This document shows positions 24,151 to 35,936 of a stretch of 60,000 nucleotides of DNA, piece after piece. Below the pieces are notes generated by a model. The model did not search any database and had not been told where the DNA came from. It was given only the letters and a program-made list of their open reading frames with translations. The stretch comes from Cristatella mucedo (lineage: Eukaryota > Bryozoa > Phylactolaemata > Cristatellidae), in assembly GCA_009760855.2 (NCBI GenBank), contig WPIO01000062.1, positions 1,400,001 to 1,460,000 of the forward strand, in the 5' to 3' direction. The number at the start of each line of letters is the position of its first letter. Within the stretch, counting starts at the first letter, position 1. The position numbers and the translations under genes were made by a program.

Positions 24151-25774
24151 TGTTATTCCTATCCAATTTATGTGAAGTACCTAGAAAGAGGATTAGTTTT
24201 CTTAGGATGCATCATTAATCAGCCATATTATCATTAGGTGTCCCATCATTACTCCATGTTATTAGCTTGCCGATGTAATGAGCAGACTGACCAGAATGAA
24301 CAATTAAACATATGACATTTAATGTTTGTACAACAACTTCCATACATCAAGCTCGTTGGTCTGTGGTTGAAATGAGAAAAATAATCCTGCAGCATTGTTA
24401 ATTTAAAGCCGAATGCAGTTCTGGTTGAACTGCAAAGATTCAAATTACATTTTAAAACTATTGTAAACCGATTACCTAATTGAGGCATTTAACTCTACTA
24501 TATGCCACTGCTAAATGCCTGTTTGCCATTTAAACAGCAATAGGATGAGCAAGCATGCCCTATGAAGATATGCACTTGAGAAGAATTATGACATTGGTTT
24601 CGTTAGCCTACCAGGTCATCAAAACGTTTTAGAAAGTATAAAATATGCAGAAAATGTGGAGGTCGATGTGAAATGCAGAGAGAAAAGCTTAATCCTGTAC
24701 AGGACGCAGTTTGAAGTGATGCAGCCTGCCTCACTTGTCAGTTGTTGTGAGATGTAATTGTCGTGATTACTATGGGTAGGTTTTAAACATTTGGGCGGTG
24801 CTAATTGGCATATCAAAGGTTCTGTTTGCATTCACTTGTTCTGCTACTGCTTCTTATTTTGTAATATTGTCTCGATGGGTGGCTACATACAAGCCGTTTG
24901 ATTGAAAATTAGTCAGTGGGGGCCACGGGGTCTTAGGAACAGACGTTCCTTTAATCAAGTTTAAATGGTTTGAATTCACATACTGGAATTGAAACGAAGT
25001 AGCACTTATGAGCCGATAGAGTATCACCAATCAGTTGGTATCTCCAAAGTTGGTGCTGAAACCAGAATTGTTTTTAATTTGTTTACACGTGTGAATGTAT
25101 TGTCTGAAACTGTGGCCCAACTGTTATTGCTAGCGCTTCCGGGTTGGCGGCTCATCCGTAGGTAGCAATGGCTGTAGGTAATAGCTATACGAGACCCCCT
25201 TTATTACGGTACTTTTTATAGATGCCTGGTGATACCATAAATATTTGTCCTTAAACAAGGCTGATACCACTGCTTAAGCATTGCAAACCCATGATGTCTG
25301 ATTACTAGCTATCCGGATGTGTATGTAGATGTATTCTTCAAAATGTTTGGACAGAATGATCCCGTCTTCCCCATTTGAAATCGCATTTTCTCAACGGGTT
25401 CACCGAAGAAACCAATTTAAAGATGCACGTGGAATCTGGCACGAGTAACCAAGTTAACAAGGACATCTTTGTTGCAACCAAGACTTAAAAATTGTTTCAA
25501 CTTTAACCTTCAGGAAAGTTCAGGGTTGCATACTCCCTAGTTGCTCAATTGTATAAGCAATAAGTCACCACCAAAGAGGTCTGACAGAAACCATCTATCT
25601 CAAGAGGATGAAAAAGAGCCAGTTTCACTAACATGTAAGTTCTGGAGGAGCTCAGCTTTGTATCCAGTCATCAAATATGACGATTCAGGGTGTCTGAGCT
25701 CACCAACATCGTCTTTGTTTCTTTCAAAACCCAAAGGGGTGGTGACAGCTCTGTTTTCATGCATTTAACCCCTT
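24151..25774. other. Unique intronic sequence
   Basis: AT-richer than the exons. No transposon match recognised and no splice-bounded open frame. Confidence 0.3.
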
Positions 25775-25837
25775 CAATCCCAGTCAACCCCTCAAACGAT
25801 GCATGTTCTGCATCGTTTGTTGGGTTGATTGGGATTG
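25775..25837. ncRNA. miRNA-precursor-like hairpin (prediction)
   Basis: Two 29-nt arms (25775-25803 and 25809-25837) pair with only one G-U-type and one two-base mismatch around the 5-nt loop TGTTC. It sits in P1 intron 2 just before a LINE-A tail. It may be a palindromic transposon relic instead. Confidence 0.3.
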
Positions 25838-25884
25838 GCAGCATCTGGGTCGTATCCCTATTTAAAGCTTGCTTTGTTTTGTAA

Positions 25885-25952
25885 GGCATATGCAAGATTG
25901 AGTTTTCTGAGGGTGCTTTATCAAGTGTATTGTTATTATTATTATATTATAG
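25885..25952 (+). mobile_element. LINE-A solo 3' tail
   Basis: GATTGAGTTTTCTGAGGGTG, then CTTTATCAAGTGTATTGTTA and (ATT)n. Confidence 0.85.
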
Positions 25953-27059
25953 GCAGTCAAATGTGTGAAAGCTTTGGTTGCATGAAAAGTGTCCTTGTTG
26001 CTGTTATTACTTAAGCCCAGTTAAATATCTATGGCTAAATAAGTTTTCTCATTAATGAGCTCATTACATGAAGAGGCATTTCGTCAGTCTTCATACGCAC
26101 AGGGACCAACCTTCGAACTAAGTTATCTCAAGTGTGTTTTTTCTAGATTTGTGGATGTGCTTTTTTCTTGACTGCTTGCTATATATAATAAGCAAGCAGG
26201 GTCATGTCATGTCATGTTACTTTTGCCAAGCTAAACATTGTTGTTAGTTTTGCCTGTTAATGTGTTGTGGAAAAGTGATTTTGTGAGGGATACGATGCCA
26301 TCCTAATACTGATAGATTGCCATGTCTATTGCAAGAATGACCATCGTCGACGTCACTGAAGTGAAAAGTAATTAGCCTATGAACTTTTAACTATGAGTGC
26401 ATGAGTGAATGAGTCGGTCCTAAACACAAGTCGCTTATGTCACGCATTCACTGACGTCACGTTGTGCTCTTTATGATATTTATAGTACTACTACGAATGT
26501 ACAGCTATGATTAGCTTCATGTCAAAAAAGCTTTAGATAATTCACTAATGTGCCTATGTAGCCATATCATGCATTCTCATAGTTAAAATTAAACACTGAA
26601 TTGTGCACTGCATTATGAAATAATGATAAGCAGGCTTTTCATTAGCAGATTATTTAATTGCATAAAAATGCATATGAAAATTCTGTTGAGATTTTCTGTC
26701 AGTGGAACGAATAAATATTAATAGCATGACCAGGACAGCCAGACTTTGCAATGGCCTTCATGTCGGTTGAGTCGTTGCAACTGAGCCTTTGTGAAGCTAT
26801 ATGCTTATTTGCATTGAATTTGCCTGAGATTTGTTGCTGATAATTGCTAGTTTAAGCCATAACAAACATCTTCATTTGTGTTTATCAAGTTGCACAACTT
26901 TTTTGTGTATGTGATATAATCTCTTACCACTGTATGTACATTGCAATCATGACCAAAATGTCGATTAACGTGTATGTGCATGCACAGGTATGCATGCTAT
27001 TGTGTGTATGTGTGTGCAGCGTGTGTAGTTATGTCAACGTATGTAAACATTTATGTAAC
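25953..27059. other. Unique intronic sequence
   Basis: AT-rich, with a short hairpin at about 26175-26199 (CTGCTTGCTA / TAAGCAAGCAG), three GTCAT repeats near 26202 and GTGTGT words near 27000. No exon. Confidence 0.35.
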
Positions 27060-28292
27060 GCCCTGTGGCAGCTGAAATATGGCGTACCTCAGGGCTCCGT
27101 GCTAGGTCCCATTCTTTTCACGATTTATACTCTCCCTCTTGCTGATGTGATTGCCAAGCACAACCTGGGCTTTCACTTCTATGCGGATGACACTCAGTTG
27201 TACCTTTGCTTTGAGCTCTCCCAGCCTTCGAGCACCTCGAATTCTCTCAACTCACTTGCTGCATGTATTGATGACATCCACACATGGATGGCAGCAAATT
27301 TTCTTAAACTAAACGACGATAAAACCAACTTAATAGTTATGGGCAAACCCAGCATGATTCGGAAATTGGAAAGGCTGACCCTCAAAATTGGCTCTGCCAG
27401 CATATCTCCTATTGAATCAGCTAGAAATCTAGGTGTCATGTTCCAAAGTGACCTCTCGTTAGATGACCACATCAGCTCCACAATCAAATCTGCCTACTTT
27501 CAGCTACATAACATTGCTAAAACTCGGGCTTGTTTAGATAAGGATACCATGTCTGAGTTGGTCCATGCATTTGTGACATCCCGTCTTGACTTCTGTAACT
27601 CACTGCTTGCTGGCCTACCGTCATGTGCAATCAGGCGATTACATCTGGTGCAAAACTCCGCAGCTAGGCTTGTCTGTCGTGAGCGTCGAAGTTGCCACAT
27701 TACTCCACTTCTCGCCGACCTGCACTGGCTACCAGTCAAGCAACGGATTGACTTCAAGGTTTTGTCGCTCACTTTTAGGTCCCTTCATTCTTTGGCTCCA
27801 GCCTATCTCTCAGATATACTCCCCCACCAGGCCAAGCATCGTACCACCTGCTTTTCGGAACCCAGCAGTCTACAAATACCCCCCCCCCCCCTACAAACCT
27901 CAAATCCTTTGGAGACCGTGCATTTAGTTCGTATGCTCCCAAAGCCTGGAACTCCCTCCCGACCTGCGTCAGAACATCCCCTGACCTGACCACATTTAAA
28001 AAGAATTTAAAAACACACCTATTTAGGACAGCATTTAGTGGGTCCCTGTGATTCGTCCTTCACGTGCTTATGCCTACTGACACTGTGCATGCTGCCACTA
28101 ACCACATTTGCATGCTGAACCTGTGCATGTCACCCCTAACCAAGTTTTTCATTTTTGTTTGTTTATCAAGCATGATTTTACTCACCATTCAATTGTATTT
28201 CCCTTTGCAGCAAATGTAAAGTGCCTAGAGAAAGACTAAGTTCTCTGAGGGCGCTTTATCAAGTGAATTATTTTTATTATTATTATTGTTAT
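27060..28292 (+). mobile_element. LINE-A copy 4, best-preserved
   Basis: 5'-truncated inside the RT domain. An open frame to 27989 shows YGVPQGSVLGPILFTIY, the catalytic box FHFYADDTQLYL, NDDKTNLIVMGKPS and the post-RT region RLDFCNSLLAGLPS and HITPLLADLHWLPVKQR. A poly-C run at 27881-27892 replaces CTCG of other copies and shifts the frame before the end. The 3' UTR, tail GTAAAGTGCCTAGAGAAAGA and (ATT)n are complete. The L2/CR1 assignment rests on motif order and tail type. No endonuclease or ORF1. Confidence 0.92.
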
Positions 28293-29444
28293 AGCTGTAG
28301 GAAATTTTTTGTATCTTTGCTTGTGAGTGCCCCGTGAACGTTTGAGCTGCTGCTACATGTCGAGATGCTGTTGATACAGCATGCTGGAGGCAACATACAC
28401 CGTGGGCTATGCACTCCCACACAGCTATCTACTTTCAGCATCGGGTTATACACAGCCAGCTGCAGCTCAGCTCTGACTTGCATACTGTAGACCTAAGACC
28501 TGGTTTTGTTTGAGATCGTTCGTGTGTACCGATGATTTGCAGAAAACTGATTCATCTTGTATGCCCATCTGATCTTGGCTATCAGTACCAATTGCCTTCT
28601 TGGGCAGTCGAGTGTAGCATTGCAATTCAAGGGTTGTGTTTTGATTGCCTGCCTTTTTATCTGTCACCAGTGCATGAGCCAAGGTTTGTGGGTATTGGCA
28701 AACTTTTACCCTCAACCCCATCGAACTTCGGTGTGTGTTCATGCACATTCGTTGAATAGTCTCTAGGTGACGGGCCGGCTGGAGTTCCAGCTGCACTGTT
28801 TTTCTTTGTCGTACCTTATCCCCACCTGCTGGGCACCCTGCTGCCATAATCAATTGGCCTTTTACATGTTGCTGTCTGAGATTTTTTTGGCATGAGAATC
28901 GCGTGAGCATGGCATTTAACATAAGGATTTAGTGGGCATTATGCATTCAGAGCTCTTTATAGCAATGCTTCATGCTTTAATGAGTGATGGTTCCCCTCGA
29001 GCTTAATACTGAGAATTGAGCCGAATCTGAGGCAATTCTATATAGTAAACTGCAAAGATTCTCGTAGTCATTTATGATCGGTTAATGTCCAAAAAAATGC
29101 GTGTCCATATTGGTTTTATTGAGGGTCAACCATAGTCATAAAGCAAAGTTCAGGCATGAGTACAATGGTAGCTTTGTGCTTCGAAACCCTCTCTTTTCCT
29201 TTAAGCAACTGTCGGTATTCTCTGGCTAACAGGTGTCCTCTACCTGTCAGAAGCTGACACTTGTCTGCAGTGGCCGGCTATTCATAATATGACCAGGGAT
29301 GGGTGCTGCCCATCGTCTGCCTGCCTGCTTGGTTGAGCACCTAGTGGACTCGAAAGTTCACAGAAAAAACAAGTTGTTTAACAAAAAATACCGAGCTTTG
29401 CGCAACAAGCAAAGGCAAAAAGGACGTGCAACTGGCTTAATTCA
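28293..29444. other. Unique intronic sequence
   Basis: No supported exon or transposon. Minus-strand open frames at 28467-28922 lack splice pairs. Confidence 0.3.
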
Positions 29445-30060
29445 GGCCTGTGCTCCTAATCGGCTGCAACTGGTGCAAACTCAGCAGCTCGGCTAGCTGT
29501 CAACAGCGTAGCTGCCAGGAATTCCAGGACCTTCAGAACATCCTCTCTTTTGCCTACAGGCCCCTTCGCTTGCTTTTGCCAGCCGACCCAACTTGCCTCT
29601 CTAGTCACGTGCTCTCCACCACCCACTCCTCGGCTGCCAGTCATCTGGCTGGTCTGCTCACTAAATTGAAATCGTGTGGTTTAGGCCTTCAGTTTGTGTG
29701 CACCGAAAGTCTGGAACTTGCTTCCGGCTGCGGTTACCTCCAACATTGACTCTGCTTCCCCTTAGGTCATCAAGTATCATCATCCCTTAGCTAATCAAGT
29801 GGATCTGGTCTGCTTAACTTTCCCAGTTCTGCTTAACTCAGCCCCAACGAACTTGTTTTGTTTGTACCCGTGTGCTCGGCATACTTACCTGTACATGAGT
29901 AAGAGGATAAGGGTTCCTACTAACCAGTGGCCAGCCTGATTGTCCTCTTGTGTGCTTTTGCACACGTGTCCTAGCATGATAACTTGCATGCCATTTAACA
30001 TTGGTCGTTGCTTCTTTTGCAGCGAGCAGCAAAGCTCATCTGTGCGAAAATTTGGTTATC
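29445..30060 (+). mobile_element. LINE-C remnant
   Basis: A degraded post-RT coding region and 3' UTR, related to 42443-43060: shared words CCGAAAGTCTGGA, GTGTGCTC/TTGGCATACTTAC, ACTAACCAG and CTCTTGTGTGCTTTT. It is a third LINE family, divergent from LINE-A (GCAACTGGTGCAAACTCAGC is still alignable). Confidence 0.65.
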
Positions 30061-30242
30061 TTAGGGTACTAAACAAACGTCTTATCATTATTTTTGTGCG
30101 TAAACATGGCCTTGTAACCGGTTGTCTGTGTACGAAATTTCTAGAAACTCGTTCCTGCATTTCAGAACACTGCATTAAGCTCGGAGTGCCCGTATGGGCC
30201 ACGAAGCATCGAAGTTTCACCCATTTGGATTTTGTGTTGCAG

Positions 30243-30585
30243 AAATCAAGAAGGGCAGCAGCAGGTGCAGCTTGTGGTGAAGGAGCCTGCTGAAACTATC
30301 GTTAACCGGCACCTTGCCCCGCCCTCGCCTAAGCTGTGTGCATCCGGTGTCGACGGTGTTGGTCACAGGGAAAGTGCCAGTGCCGCCGCCGCTGCTGCTG
30401 CTGCTGGTGCCAGCAGCCAAAGCAGAGTTGCCAAGCTGTCCAGGGCGTTCTCACTGTCACCACAGATCCTCCGGCGAAAGTACAGGCCGGTGGCAGCAGC
30501 TGTGGCTGTGGACGAGCCACAGCCAGCCACTGCAGCTTCACCCACGGTGCCCTCGGCCATCGTCAGGGACAGGGAGGAGCATCAC
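30243..30585 (+). CDS. Gene P1, exon 3 (114 codons, gene continues)
   Basis: The acceptor TGTTGCAG supplies the one base needed by the phase-2 exit of exon 2, giving R at the junction, then NQEGQQQVQLVVKEPAETIV. A poly-Ala tract (eight Ala) is followed by SRVAKLSRAFSLSPQILRRK, a basic, amphipathic-looking segment, and an Ala/Pro/Val-rich part. The exon ends EEHH at the strong donor GTGAGTG, phase 0. Phase agreement at both junctions is the main support. The 3' exons are not certain. The only phase-0 candidate I find on this strand is 44672-44760, 14 kb away. Confidence 0.65.
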
Positions 30586-31266
30586 GTGAGTGCCGGTGTT
30601 CAGCCATTGCAGTGGTGCGGTGGCAGAACCGAGGGGCCGGTGCTGCACCCCCTTGCGCTGTGGAATGAAATGTTCGTCTGAGCATGTTTCTCTGACTGCA
30701 GCAGCAGGTTTTGTAATCGAGTGCAGATTCGTACGTTTTCGATTTCTGCACCGGTACGAGGCAGCACAAGTAATGCATCGGTTGACGTAAGAGGGATCTA
30801 GTGTTGCTAGTAGCCAGTGTCTCGTGTCAGCTAGCCTCAACATACAACTGGTATGGGCTAGCTGACCAGCATCTCCGCGATTGATGATGTCTAGGGCTGG
30901 TTGGCCTACCTGTGCAAACTAGGCCACTCTTCTCAAAGCTACATGTAAATCGTGTCGTGTGGGGGTCAGGTCTCACACACGAGACGGACCGCCTGTGGAG
31001 TCCTTCAAGGATCCGTTCTCGGTCCCTTACTGTTCTCCATTTATACTCAACCTCTGGGAAAAGTGATTAAGGCCCATGAAATAGGATATCACTTCTATGC
31101 TGACAATACTCAACTGTATTTGTCATTTAAACCGTCTGAATCTGCTGCAGCAACTGATAAACTGAATGCTTGCCTTCCCGATATTCGATCCTGGCTGTCG
31201 GAAAACTTCTTGAAACTAAATGACGATAAAACTGAACTGCTGCTCTTAGGACACCCTACGAGTGCG

Positions 31267-31386
31267 GTTAGATTAAAAAGGCTTTGGTCTTCTGATAGGT
31301 GATGCAATTGTCATTGATGCTCACCAGTTAGATTAAAAAGGCTTTGGTCTTCTGATAGGTGATGCAATTGTCATTGATGCTCACCA
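31267..31386. repeat. Perfect 60-bp tandem duplication
   Basis: 31267-31326 is repeated exactly at 31327-31386 (unit begins GTTAGATTAAAAAGG, ends TCACCA). Absence of any difference implies a recent event or an assembly artefact. Confidence 0.95.
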
Positions 31387-32065
31387 CATGCTCGAAATTT
31401 AGGTTTCGTTTTTGACAGCTGCCTAAATTTTAAAAGCTTTGTTTAGAAGACTGCTTCTACAGCTAGCCATCACGTCTGATCCCTATCCAAGATTAGGAGC
31501 TGTCTTCCACAGTGGCTTGCAAAATATTAAACTAGCTCCTTAGTTCTGTCTTGGCTTGATTATTGTAATTCCCTTTTGGCTGGGCTACCGAAGAAAGCAA
31601 CTAGGCCACTGCAGCTGACCATGAAGATGGCTGCAAGGCTAGTCTTCAAGTCCCAGAGGTTTGATCGCATGTTTCATTTGCTAAAAGAGCTAGGATGGAT
31701 GCCGGTTGATCAACGGATACAGAGCAGCAAAGTTCTTTCGCTGACCCACAAGGCCTGTCACGGCTTGGCTCCTTCGTACGTAGCTGAACTGCTGCATCAG
31801 TTTCAGCCTGTTCGCGCCCTCAGGTCCTGTGTGGACAAAAAATTAGCTGTTCCATTCCTCTGCTTAATGACCGTTGGCGACAGAAGTTTTAGCTCTGCCG
31901 GTCCTAGACTGTGGAACTCGCTTCCACAATTCTTACACAACGGCAACTACTCTCCTGCTGCCGACTATGGCTCATCCTTTTCAGCGGTCCTGAGCTGCTA
32001 CTCACGTGATACTCACTACATCAACAGCTCTCCTGACTCTGCTATGCTTCCCACTTTCTCTTTGT

Positions 32066-32327
32066 ATAATGTATTTATCTCCGTCTGTAACACCACTAAG
32101 TCATAAAGACTACGTGGGTGTTACGCAGATGAGTTTTGTATAGCACACTCACAGCCTAAGCGGCTTTCGGTATGCATTCGGTAGCCAACAGACTTCGTCT
32201 CACGCAACAAAGAGAAAGTGGGAAGCATAGCAGAGTCAGGAGAGCAGTTGAGGTAGTGAGTAGCATAGAAGTAGCAGCTCAGGACCGCTGAAAAGAATGA
32301 GCCATAGTCGGCAGCAGGAGAGTAGTA
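32066..32327 (-). mobile_element. LINE-B 3' end inserted antisense into LINE-B, 8-bp TSD
   Basis: The reverse complement of the LINE-B 3' end, starting with its AATGTAT tail and ending in the GCAGCAGGAGAG coding part. It is flanked by CTCTTTGT at 32058-32065 and 32328-32335, after which the host LINE-B continues. Confidence 0.88.
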
Positions 32328-32485
32328 CTCTTTGTTGCGTGAGACGAAGTCTGTTGGCTACCGAATGCATACCGAAAGCCGCTTAGGCTGCGAGTGCGCT
32401 ATACAAAACTCTCCTGCGTAGCACCCACTTAGTCTTTATGGCTTTGTGGAGTTACAGACGGAGATGCATTGCATTTGGCAGTTTG

Positions 32486-33069
32486 ACAGGGCTGCAGTGA
32501 AGCCGTGTAAACCCAAGCCGATGCTGGTTTTCTGACAGTCTTTTTTAATAATTTATTCAGCTTATCTTAAAGGTCATCTGCGTGAGATGGACAAACATGA
32601 CAGTGGGCTTGACATAATTTGAGTTTCAGCAAATCATTCCTGCCTGGTGCTGAGCTAACGTGTATAACATGCCCCCAATGTGTGAGCAGCCTCGATGCAC
32701 TCGTTGGCCTCATTGTTGGCCTCAATGCACTCGTCAGAGAACCACTGCTGGAATGCCGTGCCACTCTCACCCCTCGGTGCACTTGGTCGTCAAGTCCAGC
32801 TGGGTGTGCAGGCTGGTCGGCAATTGGCTGTGACATTTTCTGCCCTCCGAGACTTTTTAAAAAAGAGCATGGGCTGGCAGGAATGCATGCATCTTTGCAC
32901 AGTACTCAGTGTTGACACAATGCCCGGCTCTCTTTTTATCCAAGTTTGCCAGGCTGTGAAGCATGGCCCACAGTCGTTTACAAAAGGGAGGCTGTGCAAC
33001 AAACTGACTGTGGTTGGGTCTTGTGGTAGTTGGTGAGTTTGTGTGCACTGTACGTGCCCCTTCAACCAG
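32486..33069. other. Unassigned sequence
   Basis: Open frames on both strands, no paired splice sites, no transposon recognised. Confidence 0.3.
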
Positions 33070-33079
33070 GTGTGTGTCC

Positions 33080-33120
<41 letters not shown>
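33070..33120. repeat. (GT)n microsatellite
   Basis: About 50 bp of GT with two interruptions. Confidence 0.96.
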
Positions 33121-33122
<2 letters not shown>

Positions 33123-34306
33123 CAAGCGTTGACTGTCATCTTCTACCGTAGAACATCTGGGATTAGGAGGGCAGCACTATCTGGGTCATGCAAATAATTA
33201 GGCTAGTCCCAAACCATTGATCCCGAACTTGATTTGTAATTCCATGAACACTGGCTATGCCGTATTGGACTGCCAACAACACAATTCCATGCACTTGAAA
33301 ATATGATCAACACGGCTCAGCAGAAAAGACCATCAAGTAAGAAATTGGTCGGAGCGATTTTGGCTGCTCGGCTTGCTACGGCAGCCATGCATTTTGACAG
33401 AAAAATTGTGCCTCTGCTATTCTTAATCGAAGCAGCAAGCAAGGGTTTGCTGACTTACCGCAGGTATAGGCTATAACGCAATCCAGCGGAGTGGTGTCCA
33501 AGACCAGAAAAGGTTAAGAAGCAGCTGCTCCTGCTCAGTGCCGAGTAGTCAACAAGAAAAGGCATACATGATAAGAGCAGGGATCCGGGTAATGTACCAG
33601 CAGCCAGCATGGTGGCTGGTGCCGACGGCAGCAGCTGAGGCTAGAGAGTCGATGAATTTGCCTCATGAATTGGTTAAGCTGAGATTAAAAGACCTGCTGC
33701 ACCGTGTACACAGCTGTGCTAATTAGCCGAGTCATCACTGCTTGCAATAGACTGGCAGCAGCCACTGCTACCCGTCCTATCCCTCATTGTGAGTGGCTCA
33801 AGCCAGGATTTTTCTCTGGGGTTAAGACCTGCACAATTTGTAAGTAGGGAGCAAGATCCACAAGGTTATCATGTATGTAGACTAGGCACGAAACTAATGA
33901 AAAAATATAGCACAAAGGGGCAGCTCATCGAGTGGAATTAGGACACATTTTTGTCGTTGGTTGCCGCCGGGGTTGGGGGAGCCTAGGAAGGAGTAGGTGT
34001 CGGCCCAGATCACTGCCCTGATGTAGGAAGGGGGCAAATGCCCTCCTGCCCCCTAGCCCTGACACTGCTCAGTGTTGCCAGACTTGGGCGAGTCTCTGGG
34101 TAACTCTCGCTGACACTGGGGCTGCCGTTTGCTGTAGAGTGGATGGGATTAGGCCTACCTGAATGTGGCCCTTGCCACTGCACAGCCACCTTGATGCTCT
34201 GTGACTCATACTGCATCGCTCTCACTCGTTCACTTAGAGCTCTTGGCTAAAGTATGCAGTCGGCAGCACATTGCTTTACCAATCTATCTCTTTGCAATCG
34301 ATCGAG
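33121..34306. other. Unassigned sequence
   Basis: No supported gene. At 33458 a minus-strand donor GTAAGTC follows a pyrimidine-rich stretch but no clear exon. 34026-34055 has GGGGGCAAATGCCCTCC, similar to 5656-5677, perhaps a small shared repeat. Confidence 0.3.
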
Positions 34307-34412
34307 TCTCTCTCTCTCTCTCTCTCTTTCTCTCTCCCTCTGTCACTGTCTCTCTCTGTCTCTCTCTGTCTGTCTCTCTTTGTCTCTCTGTCTCTCTCTG
34401 TCTGTCTCTCTT

Positions 34413-34482
<70 letters not shown>

Positions 34483-34515
34483 TGTCTCTCTCTCCATCTC
34501 TGTCTCTGTCTCTCT
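34307..34515. repeat. (CT)n / (CTGT)n microsatellite
   Basis: About 210 bp of CT with regular TGTC, TTTG and CCTC interruptions. Confidence 0.97.
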
Positions 34516-35427
34516 AGCTCTATTCTGCTTGTCATGTTTCTCTGCAAATACCGATGTGCCCTAGTGTCGGCCAGCTCTGCTGATGCAGCCACCTGTTTCC
34601 CAGGTTTGTACCACAGCAGCTAGTCTGCAGTACAAAAATACTTGCCTAAGTAAGATGATGCTCGACTCATGCTAAGGATTTTGATTATGCTACATAGAAT
34701 TCTTGGGTGGGAGCAGCTGATCTACAGTTGTCCGAACTGTTCGCGTTTTACTTTTTCCCTTGACATGTGCTGACCTCACTTGCAAGGCTTTCCTCTGCTT
34801 CTGCCCGGAGGTTGCCGTGCTGCTAATATGCCTCTAAGGTTGCCGTGCTACTAAAGAGCCGGCAAAGCGAGGACTCTGCTTCTTGTAAATGAGCTACAAC
34901 CGGCCGTGGCTTTACTGGATTCTCGAACCTAGACCCTGTGAGGATTTGGTTCGCAGCAGCACTGACGAGGACTTTCCTGGGTGTCACAAAAAGAGCAAAA
35001 GCCTGAGCGACCTTCGGTATTCAGCCGTAGCCAGTGGTCTTCATGTCGCCTAACAAAAGAAAATGTTGAAAGTTTTGCTGAATTGGTAGGTCTGTGGAGA
35101 AAGAGAGTATTAAAGAACTTGAAGATTCAAGTTTGACTATAGGCAGTGCGGTTATGGAAGCACAAGATATTTGTAAGAAAAGCTGCTCAGAGAGCCAGTA
35201 GAAATAGCAGAGTCTACCTAAGCCAGCATTCCTGAGAAGGTCGGTTTATACTCACTACAGTGCTGATTATGTGGAGCTGTTCGCTCTAAAACATGAGCTT
35301 ACATTTAAGGTTTTATGTTTTGATGTAAGAGAACGAGAATTGTAACTGGTCAGCCGCTACTTGTTGCTGGTTTTTTTTATAGGAATGGCAATTGTTAGAA
35401 TCGGCCACAGTTGCATACGTTTTCTTA
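34516..35427. other. Unassigned sequence
   Basis: Nothing supported beyond a short direct repeat (AGGTTGCCGTGCT, 34808 and 34839). Confidence 0.35.
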
Positions 35428-35515
35428 GTAATAAAAGTAATAATGCATTTGTATAGCACCCTCAGAGAGCTCAATCTCTTTCTAGGCACACTACAGATGA
35501 TGTAAAGGAAACTAA
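35428..35515 (-). mobile_element. LINE-A solo 3' tail, antisense
   Basis: (TAA)-like start, then CACCCTCAGAGAGCTCAATC and TCTTTCTAGGCAC, the reverse complement of the LINE-A tail. Confidence 0.82.
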
Positions 35516-35766
35516 TCTAGTGTCGACTTCTTATTGTGTTGCCTTACAAAACCTACTTTGAAAGATTCAGAAGATGCTGAGACAAAGCCTTTTGCTAAGG
35601 GCATGCATCTATTATGTTGGTGAAGCAGGGATCATCAAAAATAGGCACCTCAGACAAAGAGCATTAGGTATGGGGCTCTAAAGAACCAGTAGTCTTCTTT
35701 GTCTGTGAGATGAAATTTGAGATGAGATCAACAAGGCCTGGCATAAAATAGAATAAATAATATATA

Positions 35767-35936
35767 CTAGCTGATTTAACACCCTCTTTTTGTATAGCGA
35801 CAGAAGAGCCTTGACAGCTATCACCACCGCTTGCAGTGGCGATAAAGGATCGCCCACCACAGGATTCGAACCCACGACCTCGGGTCCGAGGTCTTGAAAA
35901 GCAACCGCCTTACCTAGTGAGCCATTACGGCTCACC
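35767..35936 (-). mobile_element. SINE-1 copy (tRNA-derived)
   Basis: The reverse complement runs GGTGAGCCGTAATGGC (A-box side), GGTTTTGGCC-like anticodon region, TGGGTTCGAATCCTG (B box), GCGATCCTTTATCGCCACTG, then GTGGTGATAGC and AAAGAGGGTGTTAAATCAGC. Near-identical in layout to 51622-51812. The open frame at 35678-35935 is just its translation. Confidence 0.88.

Larger units (their letters stand above)
18594..30242 (+). other. P1 intron 2 (11.6 kb)
   Basis: GTAAGAC donor to TTTGTGTTGCAG acceptor. Mostly transposons: SINE-1, a LINE-A/LINE-B nest at 19.2-24.2 kb, a solo tail, LINE-A copy 4 and a LINE-C remnant. Unique parts at 24.2-25.8, 25.95-27.05 and 28.3-29.4 kb are AT-richer and show no supported exon. 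Confidence 0.6.
30955..32485 (+). mobile_element. LINE-B copy, 5'-truncated
   Basis: A second L2/CR1-like family. RT motifs GVLQGSVLGPLLFSIYTQPL and GYHFYADNTQLYLSF (D to N in the catalytic YADD box: inactive), then ENFLKLNDDKTELLLLGHP. The post-RT part reads ARLVFKSQRFDRMFHLLKE, LAPSYVAELLHQFQPVRAL and GPRLWNSLPQFLHN. It contains a perfect 60-bp tandem duplication (31267-31326 / 31327-31386) and an antisense LINE-B insertion. Tail words ATTGCATT end at about 32485. Confidence 0.88.

Noticed and set aside
29870-29900. Strong minus-strand donor-like ACAG|GTAAGTATG
   Set aside because: Falls in LINE-C 3' UTR; the same words recur at 42886 in the second LINE-C copy.
30010-30080. TTCTTTTGCAG acceptor followed by EQQSSSVRKFGYL, phase-compatible with P1 exon 2
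   Set aside because: Probably the LINE-C tail; no phase-2 donor to reach exon 30243-30585.
35678-35935. 85-codon minus-strand frame (SLGKAVAFQDLGPEVVGSNP)
   Set aside because: It is the translation of a tRNA-derived SINE, a common false gene call.
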